Below, piece after piece: positions 8,424 to 19,300 of a stretch of DNA of 33,210 bases (position 1 is the first letter of the stretch; every line of letters begins with the position of its first letter). The notes below the pieces were generated by a model. That model worked only from the letters and a program-made list of their open reading frames with translations, ran no database searches and was not told the DNA's origin. Origin of the DNA: Candidatus Coprenecus merdipullorum (GTDB lineage: Bacteria > Bacteroidota > Bacteroidia > Bacteroidales > UBA932); the NCBI GenBank assembly GCA_019118865.1, contig DWYD01000031.1, positions 1 to 33,210 on the forward strand, written 5' to 3'. A program made the translations under genes and the position numbers.

Positions 8424-9754
8424 AAGACAACCTTCTTATGGGGAGTACCTATACTGTAGTAATCCAGACCGGCTGAAACCGGCTCCTGCGGATTATAAAT
8501 ATTGCGTCCGTCTACAAACACACGACCTTTCATAACGTCTCTCAGCCTTCCCCAGTCGGGGATTCGGAACTGCTTCCACTCAGTAACAAGCGCGACAGCA
8601 TCCGCACCGGAGGCAGCATCATAGATATCAGAGCAATACACTACACTGTCCCCGAATATACCTCTGGCAGTATCCATCGCCACCGGATCATAAACCCGCA
8701 CAGAAGCACCCGCTTCAAGCAGCATCGACACTGTCACGATGGACGGAGCCTCTCTCATATCGTCGGTACAAGGCTTGAAAGCCAAGCCCCACAAAGCAAT
8801 GACCCTACCTGAAAGCGAGCCACCGAAAGCCTCCCGCAGTTTCTTGAATACGATTTTCTTCTGCTCATAATTTACCTCTTCTACCGCACTGATTATTTTC
8901 ATTCTGTACCCCTGAGCCTGCGCAGTCCTGATCAGGGCCTTTACATCCTTCGGGAAACACGAGCCGCCGTAGCCGCATCCGGGATAGAGAAACTTTGAGC
9001 CGATTCTGCTGTCAGATGCCATGCCCGTACGGACTTTGCTCACATCGGCACCGGTAAGCTCGCACAGCACAGCCAGTTCATTCATAAAACTGATGCGCGT
9101 CGCCAACATGGCATTGGAGGCATATTTGGTCATCTCCGCAGAGAGAATATCCATAAAAATAACTCTGTAATTGTTCAGAAGAAAGGGACGGTATAACGAC
9201 GATATCATGGACTTGGCCCTTTCACTCTCAACACCTATAACGACCCTGTCAGGAGTCATAAAATCTTTTACAGCTACTCCCTCCTTCAGAAATTCGGGAT
9301 TGGAGGCGATGTCGAACGGTATGTCCTCTCCCCTCTTCCGCAGCTCTTCCTGAACCGCTGCCTTGACCCGGAAACAGGTCCCGACCGGCACAGTGCTCTT
9401 CATCACCAGCAGCGTATAGCGTCTTATCAGGCGTCCGAACTCTGACGCTACCTCCATCACATGGGAGACATCGGCCGATCCGTCCTCGTCGGGAGGAGTC
9501 CCGACAGCCACAAAGACGATTTCGACACTGTCCAGACAGTCCGCCAGAGATGATGAGAAATGCAGGCGGCCGTCAGCACTGTTCTTGTCCACCATATCCT
9601 GGAGGCCGTCCTCATAAATAGGAAGAATACCTTTGCGGAGATTTTCTATCTTGCGGACATCCACATCCACACACCACACGTTTGCGCCCATTTCTGCAAA
9701 GCACGCACCCGACACCAGGCCGACATATCCGCTTCCTACTACAGCTATGTTCAT
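8420..9754 (-). CDS. UDP-glucose/GDP-mannose dehydrogenase family (UDP-glucose 6-dehydrogenase)
   Basis: 444 aa; MNIAVVGSGYVGLVSGACFAEMGANVWCVD, catalytic Cys in YPGCGYGGSCFPKDV, ALWGLAFKPCTDDMREAPS. Confidence 0.94.
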   Translation of the reverse strand: MNIAVVGSGYVGLVSGACFAEMGANVWCVDVDVRKIENLRKGILPIYEDGLQDMVDKNSADGRLHFSSSLADCLDSVEIVFVAVGTPPDEDGSADVSHVMEVASEFGRLIRRYTLLVMKSTVPVGTCFRVKAAVQEELRKRGEDIPFDIASNPEFLKEGVAVKDFMTPDRVVIGVESERAKSMISSLYRPFLLNNYRVIFMDILSAEMTKYASNAMLATRISFMNELAVLCELTGADVSKVRTGMASDSRIGSKFLYPGCGYGGSCFPKDVKALIRTAQAQGYRMKIISAVEEVNYEQKKIVFKKLREAFGGSLSGRVIALWGLAFKPCTDDMREAPSIVTVSMLLEAGASVRVYDPVAMDTARGIFGDSVVYCSDIYDAASGADAVALVTEWKQFRIPDWGRLRDVMKGRVFVDGRNIYNPQEPVSAGLDYYSIGTPHKKVVL

Positions 9755-9760
9755 CTTGAC

Positions 9761-10846
9761 CTACTCTGCTGCTGATTTCAGACGCTCGGCGTTCTCGGCT
9801 ATGGTAAGCTGGTCGATGACCTCCTGGATGTCGCCGTCCATGAAGACGGGCAGGTTGTACATCGTATAGTTGATACGGTGGTCGGTCACACGGGACTGAG
9901 GGTAGTTGTAGGTGCGGATCTTCGCCGAGCGGTCACCGGTGGAGACCATTGTCTTGCGCTTCTTGGACATCTCATTGAGATACTTCTCGTACTCCATGTT
10001 ATAGATGCGGGTACGCAGCTCGGCGAGGGCCTTGTCGAAGTTCTTGAGCTGGGACTTCTCGTCCTGGCACTGCACCACGATACCGGTGGGGATGTGAGTC
10101 AGACGGATGGCCGAATAGGTGGTATTCACCGACTGGCCGCCCGGTCCTGACGAGCAGAATGTATCCTTGCGTATATCGTTCATGTTTATCTCCACGTCGA
10201 ACTCATCGGCCTCGGGCAGCACGACCACCGAAGCGGCCGAGGTATGCACCCTGCCCTGGGTCTCAGTCTGAGGCACGCGCTGGACGCGGTGCACTCCGCT
10301 CTCATATTTCAGGATACCGTAGACTCCCTGGCCGGACACCTTGAAGATAATCTCCTTGTATCCGCCGGCGGCGCCCTCCGACTGGCTGTTGATCTCCAGT
10401 TTCCAGCCCTTGCGCTCGCAGTATTTGGCATACATGCGGAAGAGGTCTCCGGCAAATATGGCTGCCTCGTCGCCGCCAGTACCGCCGCGGATCTCCACGA
10501 TAGCGTTCTTCTCGTCCTGAGGGTCCTTGGGAATGAGCAGAAGCTTTATCTCCTCCTCCATGCCCGGGAGCTGTCCCTCGATGGAGGAGACCTCCTCCTT
10601 GGCCAGCTCGCGCAGGTCCTCGTCCTTCTCCTTGGCCAGGATATCCTTGGCACCTTCTAGATCGCCGACCATCTTTATGTACTTGTCTCCGGCAGCCACG
10701 ATAGGCTCCAGCTCCTTGTACTCGCGGTTGAGCTGGATGTATTTCTTCATGTCGGACATCACGTCGGAGCCCGAAAGCTGCTCCGAGAGAGTCTCATACT
10801 TCTTCTTCAGTTCCTGTAATTTTTCTGTTAAGGGATATTCGCTCAT
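9761..10846 (-). CDS. prfA: Peptide chain release factor 1
   Basis: 361 aa; GGQ motif in [28 protein letters not shown]1-type N-terminal helical domain. Confidence 0.97.
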   Translation of the reverse strand: MSEYPLTEKLQELKKKYETLSEQLSGSDVMSDMKKYIQLNREYKELEPIVAAGDKYIKMVGDLEGAKDILAKEKDEDLRELAKEEVSSIEGQLPGMEEEIKLLLIPKDPQDEKNAIVEIRGGTGGDEAAIFAGDLFRMYAKYCERKGWKLEINSQSEGAAGGYKEIIFKVSGQGVYGILKYESGVHRVQRVPQTETQGRVHTSAASVVVLPEADEFDVEINMNDIRKDTFCSSGPGGQSVNTTYSAIRLTHIPTGIVVQCQDEKSQLKNFDKALAELRTRIYNMEYEKYLNEMSKKRKTMVSTGDRSAKIRTYNYPQSRVTDHRINYTMYNLPVFMDGDIQEVIDQLTIAENAERLKSAAE

Positions 10847-10868
10847 ATACTGACTTCAAATTGACTTG

Positions 10869-10876
10869 CAAATATA
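10869..10876 (-). promoter_or_regulatory. Candidate -7 element (TATATTTG) upstream of prfA
   Basis: Minus strand TATATTTG (10876-10869), 23 nt before the prfA start. No convincing -33 TTTG seen. Confidence 0.35.
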
Positions 10877-10894
10877 ATACAATTTCTTATGTTG

Positions 10895-12031
10895 TCATAT
10901 TCCGGACACCTGTTCCTTGTTATCGACAGGTGTAGCATATATCCGCAGAAAAATCTCCATGAGCACAGACATATCATAGTCCTTGAACTGCTCCAGAAGC
11001 ATCATACGCTGCCTGAAGGCCTCCTTCTGCGCCTTCGTGTAGTTGTCCGAAAAGCGGCACTCGTGATGAAGAAGGTCGTGCGCTATGAAATTGTTGGGGT
11101 ACAGACGGAAAGCCTTCCACAGTCTTCTGTCTATGATCCTCGCCACTATATTGTAGTACTCGTTCCTGGAAGTATCCGACACCCTCGAAAGCTCATCCTC
11201 CGTAACGAGAGGGCAGAACTCCATATGCACCCTGCCCTTCGGCTGGCTGATTCCGGTGAGAATGCTGTTCAGGTCCTCGCCCTTTTTCTTGACATATGCC
11301 CCGAAACGCGAGGCATACAGTTCCAGAGTCTTGAGGATGTCGCATGGCTCCCACTCGTAGGAAACTGCCAGCGGCACTATGTGCAGCTCCGCGAGAGCCT
11401 TGACCTTATTCTCCTTGCAGCTCATGCAGAACATGTTGATTATACCCTTGTCCGTCACGTCGCTTCCGTCCTTTGTCCGTCCGTTGCGCTGGGCTATCCA
11501 CACCGAGCTGCGCTTTTCGGTGAGAGTGTACCGCAGATACTCGGACAGATGCATCGAATTGCGGTAGAAATCCTTGATGTTGCCTCCGCGCACCACCTTG
11601 AACATCTTGTTGGACTTGCCGATATCCACCAGAAGCGTACTGCTCATAAGATTGGAGCCGAACGTTATCTCAGTACTGTCGTAGCCGTTGGCAAGGAGGA
11701 CATACTGCAGGAGAGTAGAGTCCAGCATGATATCCCTGTGATTGCCGATGAACAGATACGGCTCTCCATGACGGAGTATATCTATTCCGGAATAAGTGAA
11801 TCCGTCAGTGGTCGTATCAATTATTCTTTCCGTAAGAGGCATCATCACCTGCGTCTGAAGGTCGTAAGTTCCGCGTATACCGCAGACCAGGGAGCGCACC
11901 TCCTCCAGCGGCCTGTCAGGAAAAATGAAAGAGGCGATGGCGGGGAAATTCCCGTCCGCCGCAATCCTCTCCATTGCCGCGGGCAGTTCCTCGTCCGTAT
12001 AGGGACGGATATCGTCAAATCTATTGTCCAT
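10895..12031 (-). CDS. PlsC-like glycerol/lysophospholipid acyltransferase
   Basis: 378 aa; YLFIGNHRDIMLDSTLLQY and SSVWIAQRNGRTKDGSD, Bacteroidota acyltransferase motifs. Start overlaps the stop of the upstream AMP-ligase gene. Confidence 0.8.
   Translation of the reverse strand: MDNRFDDIRPYTDEELPAAMERIAADGNFPAIASFIFPDRPLEEVRSLVCGIRGTYDLQTQVMMPLTERIIDTTTDGFTYSGIDILRHGEPYLFIGNHRDIMLDSTLLQYVLLANGYDSTEITFGSNLMSSTLLVDIGKSNKMFKVVRGGNIKDFYRNSMHLSEYLRYTLTEKRSSVWIAQRNGRTKDGSDVTDKGIINMFCMSCKENKVKALAELHIVPLAVSYEWEPCDILKTLELYASRFGAYVKKKGEDLNSILTGISQPKGRVHMEFCPLVTEDELSRVSDTSRNEYYNIVARIIDRRLWKAFRLYPNNFIAHDLLHHECRFSDNYTKAQKEAFRQRMMLLEQFKDYDMSVLMEIFLRIYATPVDNKEQVSGI
10906..10933. repeat. 8-bp perfect inverted repeat ACACCTGT/ACAGGTGT at the 3' end of the last operon gene
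   Basis: ACACCTGT (10906-10913), 12-nt loop, ACAGGTGT (10926-10933); no U-tract after it on the minus strand. Confidence 0.5.
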
Positions 12032-13319
12032 TTTTGCGTTTATCTATGATTGTCATCGGTTTTCGGCTTTTTGCCGGAAGCGTGAGACCGGCGATCTCGT
12101 CCATAGGCAGCAGCTCTATCTCAGGGGTTACACGCAACCTCGAGCGGAAACGGTCCTTGAGATCCTTGACGGCATCAAACTCCGGCCTGCGGGAGAGTCC
12201 CACCTTGACCAGGACCTCATCCGTTCCGGTATCATTGCTGCTGATGATGATGGCGAAGTTCCCCACATAGTCCGTCCCGTCCAGCACATCCTTTATGGCC
12301 GGAGGATACAGGGTAGTGCCCTTGAGCTTTATCATGTTGTGCCTGCGGCCGTAGAGAGGGCTGAGACGGTAGGAATACCTGCCGCAGCGGCATCTGTCAG
12401 TATATTTGGCCGCTATATCCCCCGTTTTGAAACGCAGCAGCGGCATGCCCTCCACTCCGAGGGTTGTAACCACCACTTCTCCCGGCTGTCCGTCCGGCAC
12501 AGGCAGTCCGTCCTCGCCGACGATCTCCACTATAATAAGCTCAGGATGCACATGCCCCCCCATCCCGTACTCACACTCCGAGAAAGTCGCGCTCATCTCG
12601 GTGGAGGAATAGGTGGAGAACAGCCGTACGTTGTCCCACTCATCCTGAATCCGGCGGCCGAGGAGATTGAGTTCCAGGTTGTGGTCCCTGAGCGCCTCGC
12701 CTATGCCTATGATACGCCTGATGCTGGAGGCACGGTGGTCTATGCCATGCTCCTTGGCATACTGAACCAGCCTGAGGATAAAGGAGGGCACACACATGAT
12801 AGTATCCGGCCTCAGCTCCCGGATAGAGTCCCACTGAAGCTCCGGAATACCGTTGCCTACCCGTATCACTCCCACTCCCATCTTCCTGACACCCATGAAA
12901 TAGGCCAGTCCGGCCATAAACCGCTTGTCCATCGTCACCATCAGCTGAAGTCTGTCTCCCGGACGCAGTCCCGCGCACTCGAAGGACTTCTGCTCATTGT
13001 AGGCCAGCCGCTCCAGGTCCCTGTCGGTACAGCAGAAATTGACAGGTCTTCCCGTCGTCCCGGATGTCGTCACGAAATCCGCCACCTTCTCCACGGGGCA
13101 GCACAGGAAGTCCCGGTTGTATGTGCTGAGGTCGTTCTTGTCTGTGAACGGGATAAGGGAAAGGTCCTCCAGATGCCTGATTTCCCGCACGTCTATCCCG
13201 TGCGCGGCAAACATCCTGCCGTAAAACGGAGAATGGGCCGCGATATACTCCAGCTGACTGCGCAGCAGGCCTTCCTGGTATTCCTTGATCTCTTGAGGTG
13301 ATTTAAATTCTATATCCAT
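12021..13319 (-). CDS. PaaK-like AMP-dependent acyl/aryl-CoA (or ACP) ligase
   Basis: P-loop FVTTSGTTGRPVNF; VVTTLGVEGMPLLRFKTGD; GRRHNMIKLKGTTLYPPAI as in phenylacetate-CoA ligases. Start taken at MDIEFKS (track ORF begins at 13331). Confidence 0.88.
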   Translation of the reverse strand: MDIEFKSPQEIKEYQEGLLRSQLEYIAAHSPFYGRMFAAHGIDVREIRHLEDLSLIPFTDKNDLSTYNRDFLCCPVEKVADFVTTSGTTGRPVNFCCTDRDLERLAYNEQKSFECAGLRPGDRLQLMVTMDKRFMAGLAYFMGVRKMGVGVIRVGNGIPELQWDSIRELRPDTIMCVPSFILRLVQYAKEHGIDHRASSIRRIIGIGEALRDHNLELNLLGRRIQDEWDNVRLFSTYSSTEMSATFSECEYGMGGHVHPELIIVEIVGEDGLPVPDGQPGEVVVTTLGVEGMPLLRFKTGDIAAKYTDRCRCGRYSYRLSPLYGRRHNMIKLKGTTLYPPAIKDVLDGTDYVGNFAIIISSNDTGTDEVLVKVGLSRRPEFDAVKDLKDRFRSRLRVTPEIELLPMDEIAGLTLPAKSRKPMTIIDKRKNGQ

Positions 13320-14829
13320 AGTAGTTCTCATTTATTTTATCCACGATAGTTCCGAAACCTTCCACGGCCTCAACTGTCTCTATGGCAGTAAGAGGGACTC
13401 CGCATATGCCGTGCAGGTTGACATTCTGCCCTGTAAGCAGAAGATTCCGTACCTTGGTGCGCACGGGAATGTAGGACAGTGGAAGATTCTGACTGTCCTT
13501 TGCATAACCGTACATGCTTCCCTCGAAGGTACCGTAATAATCCCTGACTGTCAGCGGAGATGCGCCGAAGGCATACTCTATGCAGTCCTCTATCCCCGGA
13601 TATCTCTCCGCCAGCCTTGAGAGGACCTTGGCGACATGAGCCTCCTTCCACCGCAGGTAGTCATCACCACGGTGTCCTACATATGTATTCTCCCAGCGCC
13701 GTACCTCCCCGAAATCCATGATGCAGTTCACCGTCATCCTGTCCGCCCAAGGTCCCTGACCGGAATCAGGAGGCGTCATGGCCATGAAACCGGCCGGCCA
13801 CAGTTCCCCGCGACAGCAGTCCCCGGCCCAAAAATGGCCGTAGTCCACCTGACAGTACTCAGGCGAAGGCAGGTAGGGGAAGGTATTCTTCTTGAATTTT
13901 ATAAAGACTACGAAGGCCGAACAGGTATTCGGAATACTCCTCAGACGGTTGCCATATGATGGAGGGAAGGCGCCTTTGTCGGTGATATCCAGAAGCGACA
14001 GCGGGTGTATCGCCGAGACATAGATGTCTCCCCTATACACCTTCCCGTCCTCCGCCTCCACGGCTGTCACGGCCCTGTCCTCCACCCTGACCCTGACAGC
14101 CTTATTTCCCGTCAGCACTCTTCCGCCCCCTTTCCCGATTACCCCGATGAGTGCGTCGGCCAGCTGCTGGCTGCCCCCGTTGAACCTGGACGAGCCATTG
14201 ATATACAGCACATTGATAACTGCGTGGACATAGGCCGGAGTGTGACCTTTCCAGCCTCCGTACATCGTATTCATATAGGCCAGGACATCCTTGAGCCTGG
14301 AATCCCTGACAAACCTGTCTATAAGCTGGTCCGCCGGCATGAAGAAGTCCTCGCTGTGGGCCAGGTTGCTCCTTCCGGCGTTGCGGACATGGAAAAGCGG
14401 GATCTCACCGGCAAGGGCATATAGACGGTCCACATAGGCGGCAATACCCTCTTTCTCCTCCGGAAATTCCCGACTGAGAGACTCCACGAAGCCTTCCCGT
14501 CCGGATGCCAGGCGGTAAGTCCTGCCGTCGGAAAGGTAAGTTATGGTATCCATACAGTCCGCAGGAGTATCCGTCATCGAGAGACTGTCCATGATGCCGA
14601 GCCAGGAGCAGATGCGCCTGAGCGATCCGCCTTCTCCGAATCCTCCCACCACATGCATTCCGGTATCGAAGACAGTGCCCCGGCAGGAAAAGTTCTGGAG
14701 TCCCCCTCCCGCCGTACGGTTCTTCTCCAGCACCGTCACGGCATATCCCAGACGCGAGAACATCGCCCCTGTAAAAAGACCTCCGAGTCCACCTCCTATT
14801 ATAACTACTGTTTTACCGTCTTTATTCAT
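13303..14829 (-). CDS. FAD/NAD(P)-dependent oxidoreductase, phytoene desaturase/CrtISO/RetSat-like (copy 1)
   Basis: Real start MNKDGKTVVIIGGGLGGLFTGAMFSRLGYAVTVLEKN at 14829 (the 640-aa track ORF starts too far upstream). C-terminal NLLLTGQNVNLHGICGVPLTAIETVEAV. Confidence 0.87.
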   Translation of the reverse strand: MNKDGKTVVIIGGGLGGLFTGAMFSRLGYAVTVLEKNRTAGGGLQNFSCRGTVFDTGMHVVGGFGEGGSLRRICSWLGIMDSLSMTDTPADCMDTITYLSDGRTYRLASGREGFVESLSREFPEEKEGIAAYVDRLYALAGEIPLFHVRNAGRSNLAHSEDFFMPADQLIDRFVRDSRLKDVLAYMNTMYGGWKGHTPAYVHAVINVLYINGSSRFNGGSQQLADALIGVIGKGGGRVLTGNKAVRVRVEDRAVTAVEAEDGKVYRGDIYVSAIHPLSLLDITDKGAFPPSYGNRLRSIPNTCSAFVVFIKFKKNTFPYLPSPEYCQVDYGHFWAGDCCRGELWPAGFMAMTPPDSGQGPWADRMTVNCIMDFGEVRRWENTYVGHRGDDYLRWKEAHVAKVLSRLAERYPGIEDCIEYAFGASPLTVRDYYGTFEGSMYGYAKDSQNLPLSYIPVRTKVRNLLLTGQNVNLHGICGVPLTAIETVEAVEGFGTIVDKINENYYGYRI

Positions 14830-16313
14830 TGCTGTGATTTTATCTGTTTGAAAATATTCTCCATACCCAGCAGTTCGGCGGCACATATCATCGAGCCGAC
14901 CAGCACTCCGAGCGTTCCGTGCGAGTTGATGCTCTGACCGCACAGGAAGAGATTGGGAATCCTGGTGCGGTGCGACACCCTTCCGGCAGCACCTGCCGTG
15001 ACATTTTTCTCTATGCCGTACATCGAGCCGTCCACAGTCCCTGTATAATCCCTGTATGTCAGAGGAGTGGAAGTCCAGTAATCCTGTACTGCCGCACCGA
15101 GCCCCGGGAAGTCCCTCTCCACCACATCCATCAGCCGTGCAGCCGCGCGGCGCTTGAAATCCAGATACTGCTGAGGACGATGCCCAGTAACCGTATCGCT
15201 CCACTGTTCCACGTCCCTCATCCACATATAGGCCAGCACCACCCCCGTACGGGCATGGGTCATTCCCGGGACATCACAGTGATGCATGTACATGTAGCTG
15301 CCGGGCCAGGACTGACTGTCATAGTCCTCGCTGCCCCACGGAGAATTCCCGGTGTAACCGAAATAATTGGCATTGAGATAGGGGCATGCCCCGTCCCTGA
15401 AGCGCAGGTAGACGGCAAAACAGGAAACAGTATTGGGCAGAGAGGCTATTCTCCTGCGGTAGGCCGGTCTCAGAAGCCGTGCGTCCAGCATTTCCAAAGT
15501 CCGGACCGGATGCACTGACGAGATAACAAAATCCCCGTCCAGCCTCCTGCCGTCATCAGCCTCCACCCCCCTGCACAGACCTCCGCCGCAAATTATCCTG
15601 GAAACCCGGAAACGGCTTATGACCCTTCCGCCGTACCGTTCGAGAGTCCCGCGCAGAGCCGAAGCGAGCGTCCCGCCTCCGTCTGCGATACGGAATGCGC
15701 TGCTGTTGTAGAAATTGAAAATCAGAGCATGGGTGAGAAACGGCGTAATGTTCCTGCGGGCCGCATACAGAGGCTGGTCTCCGCAGAGGACATCCCGCAT
15801 AAGAGGATCCCTTACCAGCGAGTCCATCACGGTATTCATCGCCATGGTCCCCGGTCCGTCCGGCCTGAAGACCCTTGAGGTGTCGAAATCATAGAACTGA
15901 GAAGACCCTGCAATCTCCGTCACTGTATCGTAATACCTTGCCGCACAATCCTTTTCTGAAGGAAAATACTCTCCCATCCTCTCGATGAAAGCCTCCCTTC
16001 CGTTCGGTATGCTGAAACGGTTCCCGCCCAGGGATATGACGTTGTATCCGTCCGTATCCAGCCGGTCCAGCGTGATGCCGTCAAGTACCTCCAGCCACTG
16101 CAGGACCCGGTAAAGCTGCTGGCCCGGATCCGCACTTCCGACATAGTGCAGCCCCGTCTCGAAACGGGCTCCTTTCCTGTAGAAGCACTGCAGGCAGCCT
16201 CCTATCACCGCCTCCTGTTCCACCACCGTCACATCATAGCCGTTGCGGGCCAGCATGACGCCGACGGAAAGTCCTCCGAGGCCTGAGCCGATTACTATCA
16301 CCTTCTTTCTCAT
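14826..16313 (-). CDS. FAD/NAD(P)-dependent oxidoreductase, phytoene desaturase/CrtISO/RetSat-like (copy 2)
   Basis: MRKKVIVIGSGLGGLSVGVMLARNGYDVTVVEQ; NLFLCGQSINSHGTLGVLVGSMICA. 4-nt overlaps at both ends with its neighbours. Confidence 0.88.
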   Translation of the reverse strand: MRKKVIVIGSGLGGLSVGVMLARNGYDVTVVEQEAVIGGCLQCFYRKGARFETGLHYVGSADPGQQLYRVLQWLEVLDGITLDRLDTDGYNVISLGGNRFSIPNGREAFIERMGEYFPSEKDCAARYYDTVTEIAGSSQFYDFDTSRVFRPDGPGTMAMNTVMDSLVRDPLMRDVLCGDQPLYAARRNITPFLTHALIFNFYNSSAFRIADGGGTLASALRGTLERYGGRVISRFRVSRIICGGGLCRGVEADDGRRLDGDFVISSVHPVRTLEMLDARLLRPAYRRRIASLPNTVSCFAVYLRFRDGACPYLNANYFGYTGNSPWGSEDYDSQSWPGSYMYMHHCDVPGMTHARTGVVLAYMWMRDVEQWSDTVTGHRPQQYLDFKRRAAARLMDVVERDFPGLGAAVQDYWTSTPLTYRDYTGTVDGSMYGIEKNVTAGAAGRVSHRTRIPNLFLCGQSINSHGTLGVLVGSMICAAELLGMENIFKQIKSQQ

Positions 16314-19300
16314 ATTTCCTTCCTCCATTCCCTTAGTTCCAGCACCATATCCACAGCAGTGCCGGCATGAGCACCGTGCACGAAATGCAGGTTGGCCGGC
16401 TGCGCGGACGTATTGGCGGCCACCAGGAAGGACTCCTCATCCGACTCACACCCGTAGACCTGCACCTGCGGATGCACCAGGGCCAGAGCCCAGGCCACCT
16501 CGCCCTGACCGCAGCCCCGGACTTCTATGCTCCTGACATCCCCGGGAATGCAGTCTATCTCCCGGCAGTGCCGTGCCGCCAGCCTCAGGGCCATGCGGCT
16601 GGCAGTCTCCACATCACGTCCCTTATACAGATATTTATGCCGGATATAGTCCGAATAATAAAGGGTATTCTCCCTCTTCGAGCATATCTCCCCGTATCTT
16701 GCAGCGAACTGCTTCCTCACAGCCGATGTCAGCTTCGCGAGAGTAGGGAAAAGCGACAGGTCCCGGTACGGAATCCTCTCCCCCACCTCCATGTAGATGC
16801 TGCCGCGCCGCAGCATGAAGTCCCGCTTGGGCAGTACATGTCCCGCCCCGTGGATATACACCGGCAGCACGTCCAGACCCAGCTCGCGCGCTATATAGAA
16901 CGCCCCCTTGTGGAACCGTCCTACCGACAAGTCCAGGGATCTGGTCCCCTCCGGGAAGACCATGACGGAATATCCGCGCCCTACCATCGTCCTGAGCCTG
17001 GGCATCAGCTCCTCCACCCCGTCCGAGACCGAATAGAAGTCCAGACGGCGGATGATACGGCTGTAGAGCGGATTGCGTGAGGCCCAGCGGTTGGTGAGTA
17101 TCACCATCCTGGGTGTCAGCATCATGATGCACATCAGGTCCAGGTGGGACTGGTGGTCGGCGATGATCACGGAAGGCCTCTCAAACGTCTCGCCTCCTGG
17201 ATTGCTCATGCTGAAACGCACTCCCGGCACATGCCGGATGATAAATCCGGACACCCGGCTGATGAGGCGGTGATACCTCAGGTCCACCTCGTCGGTACGT
17301 CTGCGGGTATGGAAATAGAACCATGTCCAGGGCAACAGCACAAGGAAGGCCGCCACAAGATAGAACACCAGAGCCCACAGCGAGTACGCCAGTCTCCGGA
17401 TGGTCAGGGGCAGTTCCCTGACCTCCCCCTTCCTGCGGGTGAGGAAACGGAATACCAGCGGAGGGAGGTAGAACGCCATCAGCACCACCACCGTCATTCC
17501 GACCACAGTCACCTCAGCAAGGGACTTCATGGCCGGATGACGGGCCAGCACCAGCATTCCTATAGCTATGAACATGATCACCGCGGAGAGCAGCACGCTG
17601 TCCTTGTACGAGGACAGCACCTTGCGTCCGTAGGCATACTCGTGCATCAGGCCCTCCGTCACGAATATGGTATAGTCGTCTCCCTGGCCGAAGATGAAGG
17701 CCGCGAGGATGATATTTACGATGTTGAAAGTGATGCCGAAGACATCCATGATACCGAGGATCCACACCCAGCCCACAGCCAGCGGCAGGAATGCCATGAC
17801 TGCGGTCTCGACACGCCCGAAAGAGAAGCACAGGAAGAGGAACACCACCGCACTGCACACCGCTCCGACAAAATCGAAACTTTCCGACAGGATCTCCACC
17901 AGACGGCTGCTTACATCCTCCGACGTGAAGAACAAGCCGGTCCCGGTCGCACGCAGCGCCTCCACCCGTCCTCCGTCAGGGCATGACAGCAGGTTCACAA
18001 TCTGCACCCCGCTGTCCGAGGGCAGGACATAAGTCCCTTGAAAGTTCAATGACAACGGCCCGAATTCATCGGCCTCCAGAGGTCCTGGATCCGCTGCCAG
18101 CAGTGCCTCGAAAGGCGCGAACATCTTCTCCGGCAATCCCTTCTCCGAGGCCGCCTCCGCAACCTGTTCCGACAGACCGGGATGACGTTCCAGGAAACCG
18201 CGCCACATCCCGAGTATCTCCTCCTGCCGCTCCACCGAGGGCAGAAAGCCGTTGATTCCGCGCACTGACGCACGGGGTTCTGTCTCCCCGACCGCCTCAA
18301 GCATCAGCTCATTGCTGCGCAGAGCCTGCTCCATGTCCTTTCCCTCCACCACCGCATATACCGTGACAGCACTGTCCCCTGAAGACGCCACGGACGAAGT
18401 CAGAAGGGCCATATCCCGCTTCTGTGCCTCCGTCATATAATTGATATTCATCAGATTGGAGTCAAACGAGGCACCCCGTCCGAAAACCAGCAGTCCCAGG
18501 GTCACAAGGACTATGGCCGCAAATACGGCTTTCCGCACAGGCGCCGGGAAGCTGATGCTGCGCCGCAGGAACAAAGGAGCTGCCTCTCCCCTGCCGCAGG
18601 CCCGTCGGGGAGCCAGCACCGGCAGGAATATCAGGACAAACAATATGGTCCCGAGCAGCATCAGGGCCCCGAAAAGCCCCAGGTCCCTCATGGCCTCCGC
18701 CTTCAGGAACAGCAGGCAGAGAAAGGCGCTCACCGTTGTGATATTGCCCGTCAGCATGGGAGAGACTATGTCGCGGAGCACCTCGCGCGGACCGGAAGCA
18801 TATTTGAGATAGTCGAAATAATGCAGGGGATAATTGACGGCAATACCGACCAGCACCGTGCCTATGCCTATGACTATCAAAGACACCGAACCCTTGATCA
18901 GAGCCATCAGGCCCAGGGCCGCGCACAGCCCGAAGAGAACGGATACAAAGGTCCATACTATGCTGGAAGGACGCCGGAAGGCCAGGGCGAGCACCAGGAG
19001 AATCAGCGCTGCGGCCAGGGAGGCGGACAGCACCGTATCGCGGCGGATCCGGTCGGCATTGGCCACCGCTATCAGCGGAGCGCCTGCTGCGGACACCCTT
19101 ACCCCTGGACAGAGCTCCATAGTACTGTCCATCGCTTCCTCCAGCAGCCCGGCCACGGCCTTGTTGCCCATGGTCTCGCTGCCGCCGAAAGGAGATGTCA
19201 CAAATGCCAGGGCCACCGTACCCGACCTGTCGGTCACATATCCGTCCACTGCCTGGAACTCCCCGTCTGGGGCCAGGGCCGCGAGACGCTGCAGCACCGG

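Noticed and set aside
10889-12049. 386-aa plus-strand ORF opposite the PlsC-like gene
   Set aside because: Antisense artefact; no start context or domain support.
12024-13301. 425-aa plus-strand ORF opposite the AMP ligase
   Set aside because: Antisense to a motif-supported CDS; His/Arg/Val-rich translation with no domain.
14830-15225. N-terminal extension of the 640-aa ORF (13303-15225)
   Set aside because: Lies inside the upstream oxidoreductase; the dinucleotide-binding start MNKDGKTVVIIGGG at 14829 with 4-nt overlap is the credible start.
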